From NCBI RefSeq assembly GCF_000397065.2, contig NZ_KE007317.1, positions 376,969 through 440,968 on the forward strand: 64,000 nucleotides of DNA, written 5' to 3'. The translations under genes were made by a program, and so were the position numbers. Origin of the DNA: Marinobacter lipolyticus SM19 (GTDB lineage: Bacteria > Pseudomonadota > Gammaproteobacteria > Pseudomonadales > Oleiphilaceae). Shown here in pieces: positions 12,086 to 24,000 of the stretch. The notes beneath the pieces are model-generated. The model was given only the letters and a program-made list of their open reading frames with translations, did no database searches and was not told the DNA's origin. The first letter of the stretch is position 1, and every line of letters starts with the position of its first letter.

Positions 12086-13609
12086 TTAATCTTCATCGTT
12101 ATACAGATCAATGATGCCATTATCGGCGGAGTCCCCTCCCGCTGCCTCAAACCGATTCTCATCGTTACGCATGGCTTCCAGCTTATTGAGGTAGGCTTCG
12201 TCAATATCCCCCGTGACATACTTGCCGGTAAACACGGAACATTCCCAGTCCTCAATGTCCGGGTTCACGTCACTGACACAGGTGATCAGGTCTTCGAGGT
12301 CCTGATACAGAAGCCAGTCAGCACCTATGAGATCGCGGATCTCATCTTCCGTGCGATCGTGAGCAATGAGTTCGCTGGCCGACGGCATGTCGATACCGTA
12401 CACGTTCGGATACCTTACGGGAGGCGCAGCGGAAGCAAAATACACGTTGCGGGCACCGGCATCCCTGGCCATCTGCACGATTTCCTTACAGGTGGTGCCA
12501 CGAACAATGGAATCGTCCACCAGCATGACATTCTTGCCCCGGAACTCCAGATCAATGGGGTTAAGCTTCTGACGAACCGACTTCTTCCGCATTTTCTGGC
12601 CAGGCATGATAAACGTCCTGCCGATATAACGGTTCTTGATGAAACCCTCACGGAACTTGACGCCAAGCAGGTGCGCCATCTGCATGGCAGACGTCCGGCT
12701 GGTGTCAGGTATTGGCATTACAACATCAATATCGTGATCCGGACGCTCCCTCAACACTTTATCCGCCAGGGTCTCCCCCATCCGGAGCCGCGCCTTGTAG
12801 ACCGACACCTTGTCGATGATCGAGTCCGGACGGGCAAAGTAGACGTGCTCGAAAATACACGGGTACAGGTGCGGCTTCTCTGAACACTGCTCAGTGTACA
12901 AGCTACCGTCGGTTTCAATATAAACTGCTTCGCCTGGCGCGATGTCCCGGACCAGGGTGAAGCCGGCGGCACTCAACGCCACACTCTCGGAGGCAATCAT
13001 GTATTCCTTGCCTTCGTCGGTTTCACGCACACCGTAACAGGCCGGGCGGATGCCGTTGGGATCACGGAAACCCACGATACCGTACCCGGTTATCATCGCT
13101 ATCACTGCATAAGCACCACGACAGCGCTTGTGAACCGCACGGACCGCAGAAAAGATTTCATCCTTGGTGGGGTCCAGCTTGCCCAGCTTTTGGAGTTCGT
13201 GGGCAAATACGTTCAGCAGGACCTCGGAATCGGAGTTGGTGTTGATGTGGCGAAGATCAGTACGGAACAGATCCCTGCTGAGATCATCGGCGTTGGTAAG
13301 GTTACCGTTGTGAGCCAGGGTGATACCGTAAGGGCTGTTCACATAGAAGGGCTGTGCTTCGGCGGAACTCGAGCTGCCAGCAGTCGGGTAGCGTACATGC
13401 CCTATCCCGACATTGCCGACCAAACGGCGCATATGTCGAGTATGGAACACATCCCGAACCAACCCGTTGTCCTTGCGAAGATAAAACCGATCATCCTGAA
13501 ACGTAACAATGCCCGCCGCATCCTGGCCCCGGTGCTGTAAAACGGTCAGCGCATCGTAAAGCGACTGATTCACGTTGGAAGTACTGACTATGCCGACAAT
13601 GCCACACAT
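12086..13609 (-). CDS. purF: Amidophosphoribosyltransferase
   Basis: First committed step of purine synthesis: PRPP plus glutamine gives 5-phosphoribosylamine. It begins MCGIVGIV, so Cys2 becomes the N-terminal nucleophile of the glutaminase domain. The phosphoribosyltransferase domain carries the PRPP loop [13 protein letters not shown]. At 507 residues it is full length, without the propeptide seen in Gram-positive enzymes. cvpA lies 35 bases upstream, the classical cvpA-purF pair; metZ follows. Confidence 0.97.
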   Translation of the reverse strand: MCGIVGIVSTSNVNQSLYDALTVLQHRGQDAAGIVTFQDDRFYLRKDNGLVRDVFHTRHMRRLVGNVGIGHVRYPTAGSSSSAEAQPFYVNSPYGITLAHNGNLTNADDLSRDLFRTDLRHINTNSDSEVLLNVFAHELQKLGKLDPTKDEIFSAVRAVHKRCRGAYAVIAMITGYGIVGFRDPNGIRPACYGVRETDEGKEYMIASESVALSAAGFTLVRDIAPGEAVYIETDGSLYTEQCSEKPHLYPCIFEHVYFARPDSIIDKVSVYKARLRMGETLADKVLRERPDHDIDVVMPIPDTSRTSAMQMAHLLGVKFREGFIKNRYIGRTFIMPGQKMRKKSVRQKLNPIDLEFRGKNVMLVDDSIVRGTTCKEIVQMARDAGARNVYFASAAPPVRYPNVYGIDMPSASELIAHDRTEDEIRDLIGADWLLYQDLEDLITCVSDVNPDIEDWECSVFTGKYVTGDIDEAYLNKLEAMRNDENRFEAAGGDSADNGIIDLYNDED

Positions 13610-13644
13610 GGATACGGTAATCTCCGAAGCGTTATAACTGAATG

Positions 13645-14214
13645 TTAGCGGGACGCGGAAACAGGTTCCACGCCTTCTTTCTGCTGAGGTTTATCAGGAC
13701 TGGCGGCGCCCTCATCCGCCGGTCCCAGGAATCGGGCAAATTCATCCCCGAGAGTACGTCTGGACCAGTCTTCCACGACCGCCAGCCGGTCGATCATGAT
13801 GGATGTTCTCCACCAGGTGTCCTGAGCCAGTGGGGTATAACGGGTGAACGCTATCCCCACAATCACCACCACCAAGCCGCGAAGCAGACCAAAACCCATG
13901 CCCAGCACACGGTCAGTGGCGGACAGCCCGGTGGCACGTACAAGATGGCCGATCATGTTATTAATAATGGCACCGATGATCAGGGTGCCAAAAAACAGTA
14001 TGGCAAACGCCGCTACCAGCCGAACCAGTGGGGTTTCGACAGTACTTTCCAGTAAAGATTGCATCTGGGGGTGAAACGTCCGCGCGATAATGAACGCGCC
14101 GACCCAGGTGACAAGCGAGAGGGCTTCTTTAACAAAGCCCCGCTTGAGGCTGATAAGAGTGGATACGGAAATTAGGGCAATGATGACCCAGTCAATCCAG
14201 ATCAGCGCTTCCAT
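13645..14214 (-). CDS. cvpA: CvpA family inner-membrane protein
   Basis: Integral membrane protein of the colicin V production family. Four hydrophobic segments are visible (about residues 5-20, 29-46, 65-87 and 102-122), beginning with the typical [22 protein letters not shown]. The hydrophilic C-terminus (130-189) is longer than in E. coli CvpA. Function is not settled; the family affects envelope stress and colicin V export. It lies between the SPOR-protein gene and purF in the conserved order. Confidence 0.9.
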   Translation of the reverse strand: MEALIWIDWVIIALISVSTLISLKRGFVKEALSLVTWVGAFIIARTFHPQMQSLLESTVETPLVRLVAAFAILFFGTLIIGAIINNMIGHLVRATGLSATDRVLGMGFGLLRGLVVVIVGIAFTRYTPLAQDTWWRTSIMIDRLAVVEDWSRRTLGDEFARFLGPADEGAASPDKPQQKEGVEPVSASR

Positions 14215-14307
14215 GGAAAACCCGGTGGTGATATTGAAGCGCGAATTCTAACAGGAAACGCCTCCGCACCAAACTGCCGGTTTTCCATTATACAGTTGGC
14301 AAGCGAC

Positions 14308-14994
14308 TTACTTGCCTCCGCTGGTGACCAGACTGTTCAGACCAAATTCACGATCCAGCGCCCGCTTGGCGCGCTCTGCCTCTGCCTTCTCGGCAAACGG
14401 TCCACTGAAAACCCGGGTCAGAGTCGTATCACCGCGCTGGATCTTCTGGAGGTGGGAGTTGTAGCCCTGCTCACGGATCTTGTTACGAAGGTTACGGGCA
14501 TTATCAGCACTGCCAAAGCTGCCAAGCTGAACAACCCAGGCGCCATCAAGGGAACCTGCGTATTCGGCGGAATCTGCCTGTTGATCGCTTTCCTGACTTT
14601 CCGGCTCAGGCGTGGGCGCAGGTTCCTGCGCTACAGGTTCAGCCGGCTGAGCTTCGGGGGCCGGATCTGGTTGTGTTTCTGATACCGGCTCTTCAACTTC
14701 ATCGGCGCGTTGTACCTGCTGCTGCATGCTTGAATCCCGAACGGGTTCAGGTTCGTTCGATTCTTCCAGGCGGTAGGCCGGAGCGTCCGCCGCAGGGGGC
14801 TCGGGAGCATCGACTTCCGGGAACGGTGGCTCTTCCGGGATGTTGATAGAACTGGAGGTGCGCTCGGAATGGGGCTCATCAAAGAGCATCGGCACAAAAA
14901 TAACCGCGAGAGAAACCAGCACTAATGCTCCGATTATTCTTTGCTTCAGTCCGTCCACGTTTTTATGTCCCCTGTTCTGTCTCACTGGCGGCAA
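14308..14994 (-). CDS. SPOR-domain protein (DedD-like)
   Basis: A 228-residue inner-membrane protein. One N-terminal transmembrane helix (IIGALVLVSLAVIFVPMLF, about residues 21-39) is followed by a long Pro/Glu/Ala-rich periplasmic linker. A SPOR domain closes the protein (about 148-224; AWVVQLGSFGSADNARNLRN, VFSGPFAEKAEAERAKRAL), which binds denuded septal peptidoglycan. The position between folC and cvpA is the dedD position of E. coli and Pseudomonas, so DedD is the likely identity. DedD assists cell division at the septum. Confidence 0.88.
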   Translation of the reverse strand: MPPVRQNRGHKNVDGLKQRIIGALVLVSLAVIFVPMLFDEPHSERTSSSINIPEEPPFPEVDAPEPPAADAPAYRLEESNEPEPVRDSSMQQQVQRADEVEEPVSETQPDPAPEAQPAEPVAQEPAPTPEPESQESDQQADSAEYAGSLDGAWVVQLGSFGSADNARNLRNKIREQGYNSHLQKIQRGDTTLTRVFSGPFAEKAEAERAKRALDREFGLNSLVTSGGK

Positions 14995-15097
14995 TGGAAG
15001 TTGGCATTCAGGCCCGATACTAACCGCCTGTTACGGAGAACTCAAAGCCTCACTCCCAGGTATGACCAAACTTTAAGACTGTTTCCTGCCCATCCTG

Positions 15098-16399
15098 TCA
15101 CCGGGGATCGTGATCTCGACGGATCTCCGCTACGGTAAAGAACGAGCCAAAAGCGATTATCAGGTCATCCGGGTTTGCGTTCTCCAGTGCTGTCTTGAGC
15201 GCACCGGATACCGTAGTGCTCTCAATGACATTCAGTCCGGAGTCGGCTGACCTGACCCGCTCCGCCAGCTCTCCGATGGCCAGGCCCCGGGGGCAGTCCA
15301 GCCCCCCCCGGTACCATTGATCAACGACCGGCGACATGGCCAGAACAACCCCCTCAACGTCTTTGTCGGAAAGCGCGCCATAGACCGCAATCAAACGCCC
15401 GACCGAAGACTTCATAGACTCAAGGCGGGCTGCAAGCCATCGGGCAGCGTGGGGATTATGGCCAACATCCGCGTAAACGTCGGGGTGACTGGCCAACTTC
15501 TCGAACCGCCCCGGGACCCGTACCCGGGCAATCACTTCGGCAACGGACTCAGGCAACTGTTGTGGTTCGAGCTCCCGAAAGGCGGCCACGGCCGCAGCAA
15601 CACTGTTTAACGGCAACGACACCGCTGGAAGGGATATTGCGAGGCTCTCGTCCCGAAAACGAACAACGACTTCCCTGCCCGAGGCGTCAATGTGATAGCT
15701 GTGACCCAGGCGCTGTAGCTTGACACGCTGTGCTGCGACCTGTTGCAGAACAGACCGGGGTGGGTCTATATCCGCATAGATGGCCGGTATCCCGGGCCTG
15801 AGTATCCCTGCTTTTTCGAAGCCGATGATCTCCCGATCATTACCCAGGAAGGCGACATGATCGATATCCACTGACGTTATGATTGCCAGATCAGGATCGA
15901 GTACGTTAACCGCATCCAACCGCCCACCGAGTCCGACCTCCAGAATCCAGTCCTCAACCCCAGCATCAGCCAACAGCACGAAAGCCGCGAGAGTGCCGAA
16001 TTCGAAATACGTCAGCGTTATATTCTTACGGGCTGCCTCCACTTTACTGAAGGCAGCCATCAATTCTTCATCGCCAACGTCTTCGCCATTCAACCGTACA
16101 CGCTCGTTGTACCGCTGAAGATGTGGTGAGGTGTAAGCACCAGTGGTCCGGCCCGCAGCCATCAACAAAGCTTCCAGGCAAGAGACCGTGCTGCCTTTTC
16201 CATTGGTGCCGGCAATGGTGATAATCCGTGCCTTCGGTTTGCGCGGAAAAAGCCGACGCAGCACCATCAACACGCGGTCAAGGCCGAGCTCAATTTCTGC
16301 GGGATGAATCGATTCGAGATAGGAAAGCCACTGATCCAGTGTGGCTCCGGCACCCGGAGCTTCCGGGTGCCGGGATAGATGATCAGCTTTCGGGGGCAT
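15098..16399 (-). CDS. folC: Bifunctional folylpolyglutamate synthase / dihydrofolate synthase
   Basis: Adds glutamate to dihydropteroate and polyglutamates to folates. The Mur-ligase-like ATP loop [19 protein letters not shown], the [19 protein letters not shown] motif and the C-terminal [16 protein letters not shown] motif are present. The open frame extends further upstream, but I start at the ATG at 16399 (MPPKADHL), because family proteins begin about there and the longer version would run 116 bases into accD. With this start it overlaps the accD 3' end by 17 bases. Length 433 residues, normal for FolC. Confidence 0.93.
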   Translation of the reverse strand: MPPKADHLSRHPEAPGAGATLDQWLSYLESIHPAEIELGLDRVLMVLRRLFPRKPKARIITIAGTNGKGSTVSCLEALLMAAGRTTGAYTSPHLQRYNERVRLNGEDVGDEELMAAFSKVEAARKNITLTYFEFGTLAAFVLLADAGVEDWILEVGLGGRLDAVNVLDPDLAIITSVDIDHVAFLGNDREIIGFEKAGILRPGIPAIYADIDPPRSVLQQVAAQRVKLQRLGHSYHIDASGREVVVRFRDESLAISLPAVSLPLNSVAAAVAAFRELEPQQLPESVAEVIARVRVPGRFEKLASHPDVYADVGHNPHAARWLAARLESMKSSVGRLIAVYGALSDKDVEGVVLAMSPVVDQWYRGGLDCPRGLAIGELAERVRSADSGLNVIESTTVSGALKTALENANPDDLIIAFGSFFTVAEIRRDHDPR

Positions 16400-17309
16400 T
16401 GGTTTCCGGTCTTTCAGTGACTTCAAACTCAATCGGTGCTTCTGTTGCAGGCTTTTCCTGACCGGTAAACTTCGCCAGTACATGGGTGATACGCTCACGC
16501 ATCTGGTGGCGATGGAGAATCATGTCGATGGCACCGTGCTCCAGCAGGAACTCACTGCGCTGGAAGCCCTCTGGCAGCTTCTCACGAACGGTTTGCTCAA
16601 TGACCCGGGGACCGGCAAACCCGATCAGGGCATTCGGCTCTGCAATGTTCAGGTCACCCAGCATGGCCAGGCTCGCGGATACCCCACCGAACACGGGATC
16701 GGTCATTACAGAGATATAGGGGATACCTTCCAGTTTCATGCGCTCAAGTACAGCGGCCGTTTTCGACATCTGCATCAGGGAAAGGATTGCCTCCTGCATA
16801 CGGGCACCACCACTGGCTGAAAAACACACCAGGGGAATACGTTCCTCGAGACAGACATTCGCCGCCTGCACAAACTTCTCGCCCACAACCTGCCCCATGG
16901 AACCACCAAGGAAGTTGAACTCAAAGGCACAGGCCACCAAAGGCAGCCCAAGGGTCGTCCCTTTCATGACAACCAGGGCATCTTTCTCACCCGTGGACTT
17001 CTGAGCCTGGGCAAGACGGTCCTTGTAGCGCTTGCTGTCCTTGAACTTGAGGCGGTCCCAGGGTTCCAGATCGGCTGCAATTTCCTCGCGACCATCGACA
17101 TCAAGGAACACATCCAGTCTGCGACGAGCACTCACCCTCAGGTGATGATTACACTTGGGGCAGACATCCAGATTCTTCTCAAGCTCAGGCTTGTAGAGGA
17201 AAGCACCGCATTTGGGGCACTTCTTCCACAATCCTTCAGGTACGCCAGTGCGCTGCTTGGATTCCGAGCGAATTTTGCTCGGCATGATTTTGTCCAGCCA
17301 GTTACTCAT
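16383..17309 (-). CDS. accD: Acetyl-CoA carboxylase carboxyltransferase subunit beta
   Basis: Beta half of the carboxyltransferase that makes malonyl-CoA for fatty-acid synthesis, partner of AccA. The N-terminal zinc ribbon is complete (Cys31, Cys34, Cys50, Cys53) and the crotonase-fold core follows ([31 protein letters not shown]). At 308 residues it has a short acidic tail after residue 290. The gene lies between trpA and folC and overlaps folC by 17 bases, the usual accD-folC coupling. Confidence 0.97.
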   Translation of the reverse strand: MSNWLDKIMPSKIRSESKQRTGVPEGLWKKCPKCGAFLYKPELEKNLDVCPKCNHHLRVSARRRLDVFLDVDGREEIAADLEPWDRLKFKDSKRYKDRLAQAQKSTGEKDALVVMKGTTLGLPLVACAFEFNFLGGSMGQVVGEKFVQAANVCLEERIPLVCFSASGGARMQEAILSLMQMSKTAAVLERMKLEGIPYISVMTDPVFGGVSASLAMLGDLNIAEPNALIGFAGPRVIEQTVREKLPEGFQRSEFLLEHGAIDMILHRHQMRERITHVLAKFTGQEKPATEAPIEFEVTERPETNAPES

Positions 17310-17354
17310 GTTTTCATCCTATCCTTTGATGCCTGCCCGCCTGGTTTCCAAGGT

Positions 17355-18167
17355 TCAGGAAGCCAGACCGTCCAGTGCTTCTCGCATCGGGTGGAGCAGA
17401 TCCGTCAGCGCCCGTTTCAGCTGATCAGAATCCGCCTGATTTCGGGCTATTGTATCGACCAATACGCTGCCAACAATTACACCATCGGATACCCGACCGA
17501 CTGCCGCAGCGGTTTCAGCATCACGAATACCGAAACCAACACCCACCGGCAGTGCTGTGATGTCGTGAATATGGGCCACCTTGGCGGCCACTTCATCCAC
17601 ATTGATCTTGCTTGCTCCGGTAATCCCCTTGAATGAAACATAGTACACATATCCGGATGAGTGCTCGCTGATTGAGCGAATACGATCATCCGTAGTGGTC
17701 GGAGCCAGCAGAAAAATGGCGTCCAGGTTGCGGGCGGTAAACAACGGCGCTACATCGTCTGCCTCCTCCGGAGGAAGGTCTACCGTCAGTATTCCGTCTA
17801 CACCGGCGTCAGCTGCTGCATCTGCAAAAGCCTCGTACCCCATTGCTTCCATCGGGTTAAGATACCCCATGAGAACCACTGGCGTGGCGTCATCGGTTTC
17901 CCTGAACTGCTTGATCATAGCGATCACCTGGCGCAGGGAAGTGCCATGCTTCAGGGCCCGTTCGCAGGCCATTTGAATCACCGGGCCATCGGCCATGGGG
18001 TCGGAGAACGGGACACCCAGCTCGATGATATCCGCCCCTGCCTCTACCAGTGTGTGCATCAGACCAACGGTTTGGTCCGGGTGCGGATCGCCCGCCGTAA
18101 TGTAAGGGATCAACGCCTTGCGTCCCTGCCCTTTCAGGGACTTGAGCACCCCTTCAATTCGACTCAT
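17355..18167 (-). CDS. trpA: Tryptophan synthase alpha chain
   Basis: Cleaves indole-3-glycerol phosphate and passes indole to TrpB through the alpha2beta2 tunnel. Catalytic Glu49 and Asp60 are in [16 protein letters not shown], at E. coli numbering. Phosphate-binding regions ([29 protein letters not shown]) are intact; 270 residues. It follows trpB by 41 bases, with accD 45 bases downstream. Confidence 0.97.
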   Translation of the reverse strand: MSRIEGVLKSLKGQGRKALIPYITAGDPHPDQTVGLMHTLVEAGADIIELGVPFSDPMADGPVIQMACERALKHGTSLRQVIAMIKQFRETDDATPVVLMGYLNPMEAMGYEAFADAAADAGVDGILTVDLPPEEADDVAPLFTARNLDAIFLLAPTTTDDRIRSISEHSSGYVYYVSFKGITGASKINVDEVAAKVAHIHDITALPVGVGFGIRDAETAAAVGRVSDGVIVGSVLVDTIARNQADSDQLKRALTDLLHPMREALDGLAS

Positions 18168-18208
18168 GCCTGCTCCTGTCTGTTCTACACTGAGTGTTTA
18201 CCGGTTAA

Positions 18209-19429
18209 TCAGGCTTCAATGCCATCCAACTGGGCGATGGTATGAATGTCCTTGTCACCACGGCCCGAAACATTAATCACGATGACCTGATCCTTATCCA
18301 TGGTTGGTGCCAGTTTAAGCGCATACGCCACCGCATGCGCGGACTCCAGGGCTGGCATGATGCCTTCAACCCGGGTTAGCGTGCGGAACCCGTCAAGGGC
18401 TTCATCATCCGTCACCGACACATAACGGGCACGCCCGATGTCTTTCAACCAGCTGTGCTCTGGCCCAACACCCGGATAATCGAGACCCGCGCTAACGGAG
18501 TGAGTGCCAGCGATCTGGCCATTCTCATCTTCCATCAGGTAGGTCCGGTTGCCATGGAGTACGCCGGGGCGACCCGCACACAATGGAGCGGCATGCTGAC
18601 CGGTCTCTATGCCCAGTCCACCAGCCTCGACCCCGTACATCTGCACGCTCTCATCGGTCAGGAACGGATAGAACATGCCAATCGCGTTGGAACCACCACC
18701 CACACACGCCACCAGAGCATCAGGCAGTTTGCCCGCCTGCTCAAGAGACTGTCGACGGGTCTCGCGACCGATCACTGACTGGAAATCCCGCACGAGCAAG
18801 GGATAAGGGTGCGGACCCGCTACGGTACCTATGATGTAGAAGGTTTCATCCACGTTCGACACCCAGTCGCGCATCGCATCGTTCATGGCGTCCTTAAGGG
18901 TCTTGGTGCCGCTTTCCACGGAATGGACTTCGGCCCCCAGAAGTTTCATCCGGTACACATTCAGGGACTGGCGCTTGATGTCTTCCGCCCCCATGAACAC
19001 ATGGCACTCCAGTCCCAGTCGGGCACAAACCGTGGCCGTTGCAACGCCGTGCTGTCCGGCACCGGTTTCCGCAATGACCCGCTTTTTGCCAAGGAAACTG
19101 GCCAGCAGCGCCTGACCGATGGTGTTATTAACTTTGTGGGCGCCCGTGTGATTCAGGTCTTCCCGCTTGAGCCAGATCTGGGCACCGCCGGTTTCACGGG
19201 TCAAACGCTCGGCAAAATACAGGGGGCTCGGACGGCCTACGTAATTCGCCAGATCCTCGTCAAAGGTTTTCTGAAATTCCGGGTCATTCTTCAGACGCAG
19301 GTATTCTCTTTCCAACGTCATCAGGGAATCCATCAGGGTTTCCGACACAAACCGTCCGCCATAGGCACCGAAGTGGCCCCGTGCATCCGGAAGTGCGCTC
19401 AGCATTTCTTCAGTCAGTTTCATTGACAC
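18209..19429 (-). CDS. trpB: Tryptophan synthase beta chain
   Basis: PLP enzyme joining indole and serine to give tryptophan. The Schiff-base lysine is Lys99 in [14 protein letters not shown]; the PLP phosphate-binding glycine loop is [13 protein letters not shown]. It is a TrpB1-type protein of 406 residues. The start at 19429 lies inside trpF (20-base overlap), so the two are probably translationally coupled; an ATG two codons later (19423) is possible. Confidence 0.97.
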   Translation of the reverse strand: MSMKLTEEMLSALPDARGHFGAYGGRFVSETLMDSLMTLEREYLRLKNDPEFQKTFDEDLANYVGRPSPLYFAERLTRETGGAQIWLKREDLNHTGAHKVNNTIGQALLASFLGKKRVIAETGAGQHGVATATVCARLGLECHVFMGAEDIKRQSLNVYRMKLLGAEVHSVESGTKTLKDAMNDAMRDWVSNVDETFYIIGTVAGPHPYPLLVRDFQSVIGRETRRQSLEQAGKLPDALVACVGGGSNAIGMFYPFLTDESVQMYGVEAGGLGIETGQHAAPLCAGRPGVLHGNRTYLMEDENGQIAGTHSVSAGLDYPGVGPEHSWLKDIGRARYVSVTDDEALDGFRTLTRVEGIMPALESAHAVAYALKLAPTMDKDQVIVINVSGRGDKDIHTIAQLDGIEA

Positions 19430-20039
19430 GGTGAACCTCGTTTATAAAGTCGGAAATTTTTGCACTGTCTTTTACGCCCTTACTGCTCTCCACTCCCCCA
19501 CTGACATCAACAGCCCAGGGCCGAACCTGCGCTACGGCGGTGGCAACATTATCAGATACCAGCCCACCGGCCAATATCAGTGGTAGCGGACGACTGGCCG
19601 GAATCAATGACCAGTTGAAACTTTTACCCGTACCGCCATAACGCTGGGGATCCCAGGCATCTACCAATAATCCGCTGGCGTTTCCATAGAGTTCATACGC
19701 ATCCTCGATATCACCGGCATGACGAACACGGACCGCCTTTATCCAACGCATGCCAAAGCTGGCACAAAACTCCGGTGACTCATCGCCATGGAACTGAAGG
19801 AGATCAAGAGGAACAGTGTTCAGAACCTTTTCAACCCACTCCCGCTCCGGATTGACAAACAGCCCTACCGCTGCGACAAAAGCCGGCAAAACCGACACCA
19901 GTTCCTTCGCCACTGCCGGACTCACGGACCGGGGACTGGGCTCATAAAATACGAAACCCAATGCATCCGCGCCTGCCTTTGCAGCAGCACGAACATCTTC
20001 GGGACGGGTTATGCCACAGATTTTGACTCGGGTTCTCAT
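19410..20039 (-). CDS. trpF: Phosphoribosylanthranilate isomerase
   Basis: Third step of the tryptophan branch (Amadori rearrangement of PRA to CdRP). The frame is open further upstream, but the protein clearly begins [16 protein letters not shown] at the ATG at 20039, giving 209 residues, the normal monofunctional TrpF size. Key features: catalytic Cys8 in KICGIT, the [12 protein letters not shown] motif and Asp in [15 protein letters not shown]. It starts 10 bases after truA and overlaps trpB by 20. Confidence 0.95.
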   Translation of the reverse strand: MRTRVKICGITRPEDVRAAAKAGADALGFVFYEPSPRSVSPAVAKELVSVLPAFVAAVGLFVNPEREWVEKVLNTVPLDLLQFHGDESPEFCASFGMRWIKAVRVRHAGDIEDAYELYGNASGLLVDAWDPQRYGGTGKSFNWSLIPASRPLPLILAGGLVSDNVATAVAQVRPWAVDVSGGVESSKGVKDSAKISDFINEVHRVNETD

Positions 20040-20049
20040 AGGCCTTATA

Positions 20050-20976
20050 TCAGTCAGTTCGATGAGTCCATGTGGGCTGCCGTGGCCGGTTGTCTTCAGG
20101 CTCATACCAGGGACGGAGAAAACCGGGGCCACACAGTGCTGGTGGTATCCAGAATCGGTCGGGGTACCCCACATCGACCAGATACAGTCCAAACGCCGGA
20201 GCAGTTACCCCCGCCACTGTACGATCCCTGGCGTCCAGTATCTCACGAATCCAGTCGACAGGTCGCTTCCCGGTTCCGACCGCCATCAATGCCCCGGCCA
20301 TGTTCCGGACCATATGGTGTAGAAATGCGTTGGCCTGCACATCTATTACGACAAACTCGCCCTTTCGGCTTACCTGGATGTGCTCCATGAAACGATTTGG
20401 ACTGCGGGATTGACACCCTGCTGCACGAAATGACGAAAAATCGTGTTCGCCTTTGAGGAACTGAGCCGCCTGATTCATCCGGTCGGCATCCAGCGGCCGG
20501 AAAGTCCAGCTGACCTGGCCTCGCTGAATGCCGGGTCTGACCGGGTGGTTATAGATCACATACCGGTATCGACGATAGGTTGCGGAAAATCGGGCGTGGA
20601 AATCACCAATGCCATTACCCGCCCAATGTACAGCAATATCGTCAGGCAACGCGGTGTTGATGCCCATCACCCAAGAGCGCAGGTTGCGTATCGACGAGGT
20701 GTCGAAATGCGCAACCTGATAGCTGGCATGGACACCGGCATCGGTCCGCCCCGCACAGACAAGGTCCACCTCATGATCAGCGACTTTTGCTACCGCCCTG
20801 GTCAATTCAGCCTCTACTGATCGTACACCGGATTTCTGCAACTGCCAGCCATGGAAGGAGCGGCCATCGTATTCAAAAGCCAGTGCGACGCGACCGTCGC
20901 CAATGGCATTTTCTGTGGTAAGTGCTTGCGGGTTCTGAAACAAGAGATAATCCGACTGACCGGTATAACAAAACAA
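20050..20976 (-). CDS. truA: tRNA pseudouridine(38-40) synthase TruA
   Basis: Isomerises U38-U40 in the anticodon arm of many tRNAs. The catalytic aspartate is in [11 protein letters not shown] (residue 79 of the longest frame), with the family's [12 protein letters not shown] start and [11 protein letters not shown]. The start is unresolved: there is no ATG or GTG before the conserved region. The first TTG (20976) lies inside the T-tract of the fimV terminator, so a second TTG at 20943 (residue 12) or another non-ATG codon is more likely. trpF follows by 10 bases. Confidence 0.9.
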   Translation of the reverse strand: MFCYTGQSDYLLFQNPQALTTENAIGDGRVALAFEYDGRSFHGWQLQKSGVRSVEAELTRAVAKVADHEVDLVCAGRTDAGVHASYQVAHFDTSSIRNLRSWVMGINTALPDDIAVHWAGNGIGDFHARFSATYRRYRYVIYNHPVRPGIQRGQVSWTFRPLDADRMNQAAQFLKGEHDFSSFRAAGCQSRSPNRFMEHIQVSRKGEFVVIDVQANAFLHHMVRNMAGALMAVGTGKRPVDWIREILDARDRTVAGVTAPAFGLYLVDVGYPDRFWIPPALCGPGFLRPWYEPEDNRPRQPTWTHRTD

Positions 20977-21018
20977 AACGCCGACTGTGGCCGGGACACT
21001 GTCCCGGGAGTCGGCGTT
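20975..21018 (-). terminator. Rho-independent terminator after fimV
   Basis: A long two-step stem: nine outer base pairs (ACGCCGACT with AGTCGGCGT) and seven inner ones (CCGGGAC with GTCCCGG), followed on the minus strand by TTTTGTTTTG. It ends 29 bases after the fimV stop and separates fimV from the truA-trp-acc chain, although read-through is possible. Confidence 0.85.
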
Positions 21019-21047
21019 CTGCGTTCGACAAGCCTGATTATAACGAA

Positions 21048-24000
21048 TCAGGACAGATTTTTAAGGAGATCCTGCGCCTCTGCCTTTTGCTCATCATCCC
21101 CTTCCAGCGCCACTTCCTCGAGAATGTCACGAGCGCCATCAACGTCGCCCATCTCAATATAAGCCCTGGCCAGGTCAAGCTTGGTGGCAGCCTCATCAGT
21201 GCCCGCAAGGAAATCAAAATCGTCTTCGTCGCCAAGATCGGACTCGGCGATGTCATCAACGGCTGATTTCCGGGCGCCTGCACCCAGTTCATCAGATGCC
21301 ACCGGGGGCTCCAGGTCACTCTCGGAAGAAGACCCCTCCGGGGTCGCGTCTGACTCGGCTTCACCAAGATCCGACAATTCTTCTTCCTGCGCCGAGGAGG
21401 ACTCAAGACTTTCCTCCGCAGAAGCCAGTTCCTCCGGTGTGTCACTGTCCATGTCCATCAGGGAATCCTCCAGGTCAAGCTCCTCATCAAGCGCCGGAGC
21501 GGGCTCCGGGGTTTCAGAAGTATCGGCATCCTCGGTATCCGAAAATTCTTCCATCAACGCCAGATCTTCATCAGAGACATCCAGCTCCAGATCGTCCAGA
21601 GCTGACTCCTCGCTGGTCAGGGATTCATCATCATCGGACTCACCGGCAACCTTATCAAGCTCTGCGTCCAACTCATCCAGGAACGACTCGTCGAGATCTC
21701 CGAGACCCTCACTTTCCTGAGCTTTCTCTTCTGAGCTTTCCTCAGGGGAGGACAGCTCTTCTGCCAGCTCTGAAGACTCATCCGTCGTGAGATCAGTTTC
21801 AAGACTGTCGAAGTCTTCCAGGGACAGCTCATCTACCCCATCATCGGACGCGTCATCGCCACTCACTTCGAAATCAAAATCCAAAGATTCTTCCGTGTCT
21901 TCGGTCTCAGTATCGAGCCCGGATTCATCTGCAGAGTCTTCCAGACCAGACAGGTCGTATTCGACCATGCCGCTGCCGGACTCTGTCTCGGCTTTCTCAT
22001 CTTCGACAGTCGAGTCGGTTAATTCGAGGTCAGAGAAATCAACGTCCAAATCCTCGAACTCGTCCTCAGACTGCTCCGGCTGACTGGATTCCGCCTGATC
22101 GTTACGGGACTCATCAGTCTGCTCGAAGGAATCGGAGCGCAACTGGGATTCCAGGTCATCGATGCTGGGCATGGCATCCGACTCTTCCAGCTTCTCACGC
22201 AGCGCAACAGCCTCGCTGGTAGCGCGGTCATCCTCAAGCGCCTCGACCTCCTGGAACTGCTTGTCAAAGGAACTTCGATCCTGAGCGTCTGCATATACGC
22301 CCAGCAGCATCAGTCTCAGATCGGTACGGCTGGGTTCACGGGAAATTGCCGTCTCCAGTGTATGAACGGCTTTATCCGTCTGCCCATAAGCGATATAGGT
22401 TTCAGCCTCCGCCATGGGGTCATCCGAAGACGACTCGGCAGCACCTTCATCATCAAGATTCAGATCAAAGGAATCTGCCTCACCCTCTTCGCCGTTTATC
22501 TGGTCATAAAATGCTTTCTCACGATTGGCATTACGACGTGCGAGAAGCAGCAGTAACAACAGCAGCAGGATCAGCCCACCGCCCAAGGCGATCTGATACA
22601 GGAAGTTATTAGTAATCGCATCTATGATATTCGCTGGAAAACCTTTAGCTGGCTGTTGCGCCGCATCAGCGGGTTGTCCGGCAGCATCAGGCTGAGCAAC
22701 TGGTGGCTGGGCTTCGTCCTGTGGCGCCCCACCAACCGCTTCCACGGAAGACGGATCCTGTGCAGCCAAGCCAGATTCATCGCTGGCAACCATTTCCTCA
22801 TCAGCAACAGCCTCACTGCCCTCAGCTACCGCCGCGTCAGCACCAGAGCCTGCCATTTCCTCACCGGAATCAGCCCCCTCGACATCGGCTACGTCGCCGG
22901 TCCCGACAACTTCGTCCGTCACTTCTGTGCTATCGGACGTCTCCCCTGCGCCTTCCGAACCACCTTCGTCCGGCTGCTCCGCGCCGCCCTGCCCAGAAGG
23001 CTGGTCAACGGCTACCATGGACTCTTCCTCCATGGCGCTATCATCCGCTTCCTGTTCCGCAGCCTGAGCGTCTTCCTCGCCTGTCATCTGCTGCATGTCG
23101 GCCAGTTGACTGTTCTTGAGTTCAAGCAACCGCTGCAGGGTTTTCACCTGATCCTGCAGATCTTCGACTCGAGTATTCAGTTCCTCATTCTCTCGACGGG
23201 CGCTTTCCAGCTCCTCCATAGCCACAGCGGAGCCGGCATCAACGCCACCGGCCGTCTGGCCATCGCCGCCGGCAGATCCTCCGTCCTCGCTATTGCGACT
23301 ATCAGAGTCATCAGCAGCAATCAGCCGAAGCTCATCACCACCGGCACTTTCGGAGCCTGACACCGATGTTTCGGGTGTGCTCGGTTCTGTAGCGTCCACA
23401 GTTCGGGTGGGGCTGGAAAATTCTACGTTCTGGACAGCGACCTGACGATTCGCTTCCGCAGGACTGCGACTCTGGATCTTATCCAGCTCCGGAATCCTGA
23501 GGACTTCACCGCGCTTGAGGCGGTTGATGTTATCGCCGATAAACGCATCAGGATTGAGATCCTGAATAGCGAGCATGACCTGTTGCATGGATACGCTGTC
23601 ATTCGGGCGGACACTCGCAGCGATCTTCCAGAGCGTATCAGACGAGCCGGTAGGGCCGAATGTGCGGGCACCGCCTGTGGTTTGCGAAGCGACACGGCTA
23701 TCGGTACGCGGGGTTGTCGTGGCACGAGTTTCAGGCGCCGATATCTGACGGGTCGATGGTGCGGTGACCTGCTCCTGGACTCCAGATTCTTCAGCATAGA
23801 CTGGCGGGTCCACCAACACCGAATACTCACGCATCAAGCGACCACTGGGCCAGGTCACTTCCAACAGAAAATTAAGGTATGGCTCCCGGAGAGGCTCCCT
23901 TGAGGACACATTGACGATCAAGCTACCGTCACTACTGGTCGTGACCTCAAACTGGAGTTTGGTAAGGAAGTGGTTTCGATCAATACCCACCCTCTGATAA

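Noticed and set aside
15098..16498. Long folC version starting at 16498
   Set aside because: Would add 33 atypical residues and overlap accD by 116 bases; the ATG at 16399 fits the family start.
21181..21720. Ser-rich plus-strand frame opposite fimV
   Set aside because: Arises from the Asp/Glu/Ser codon repeats of the acidic FimV region.
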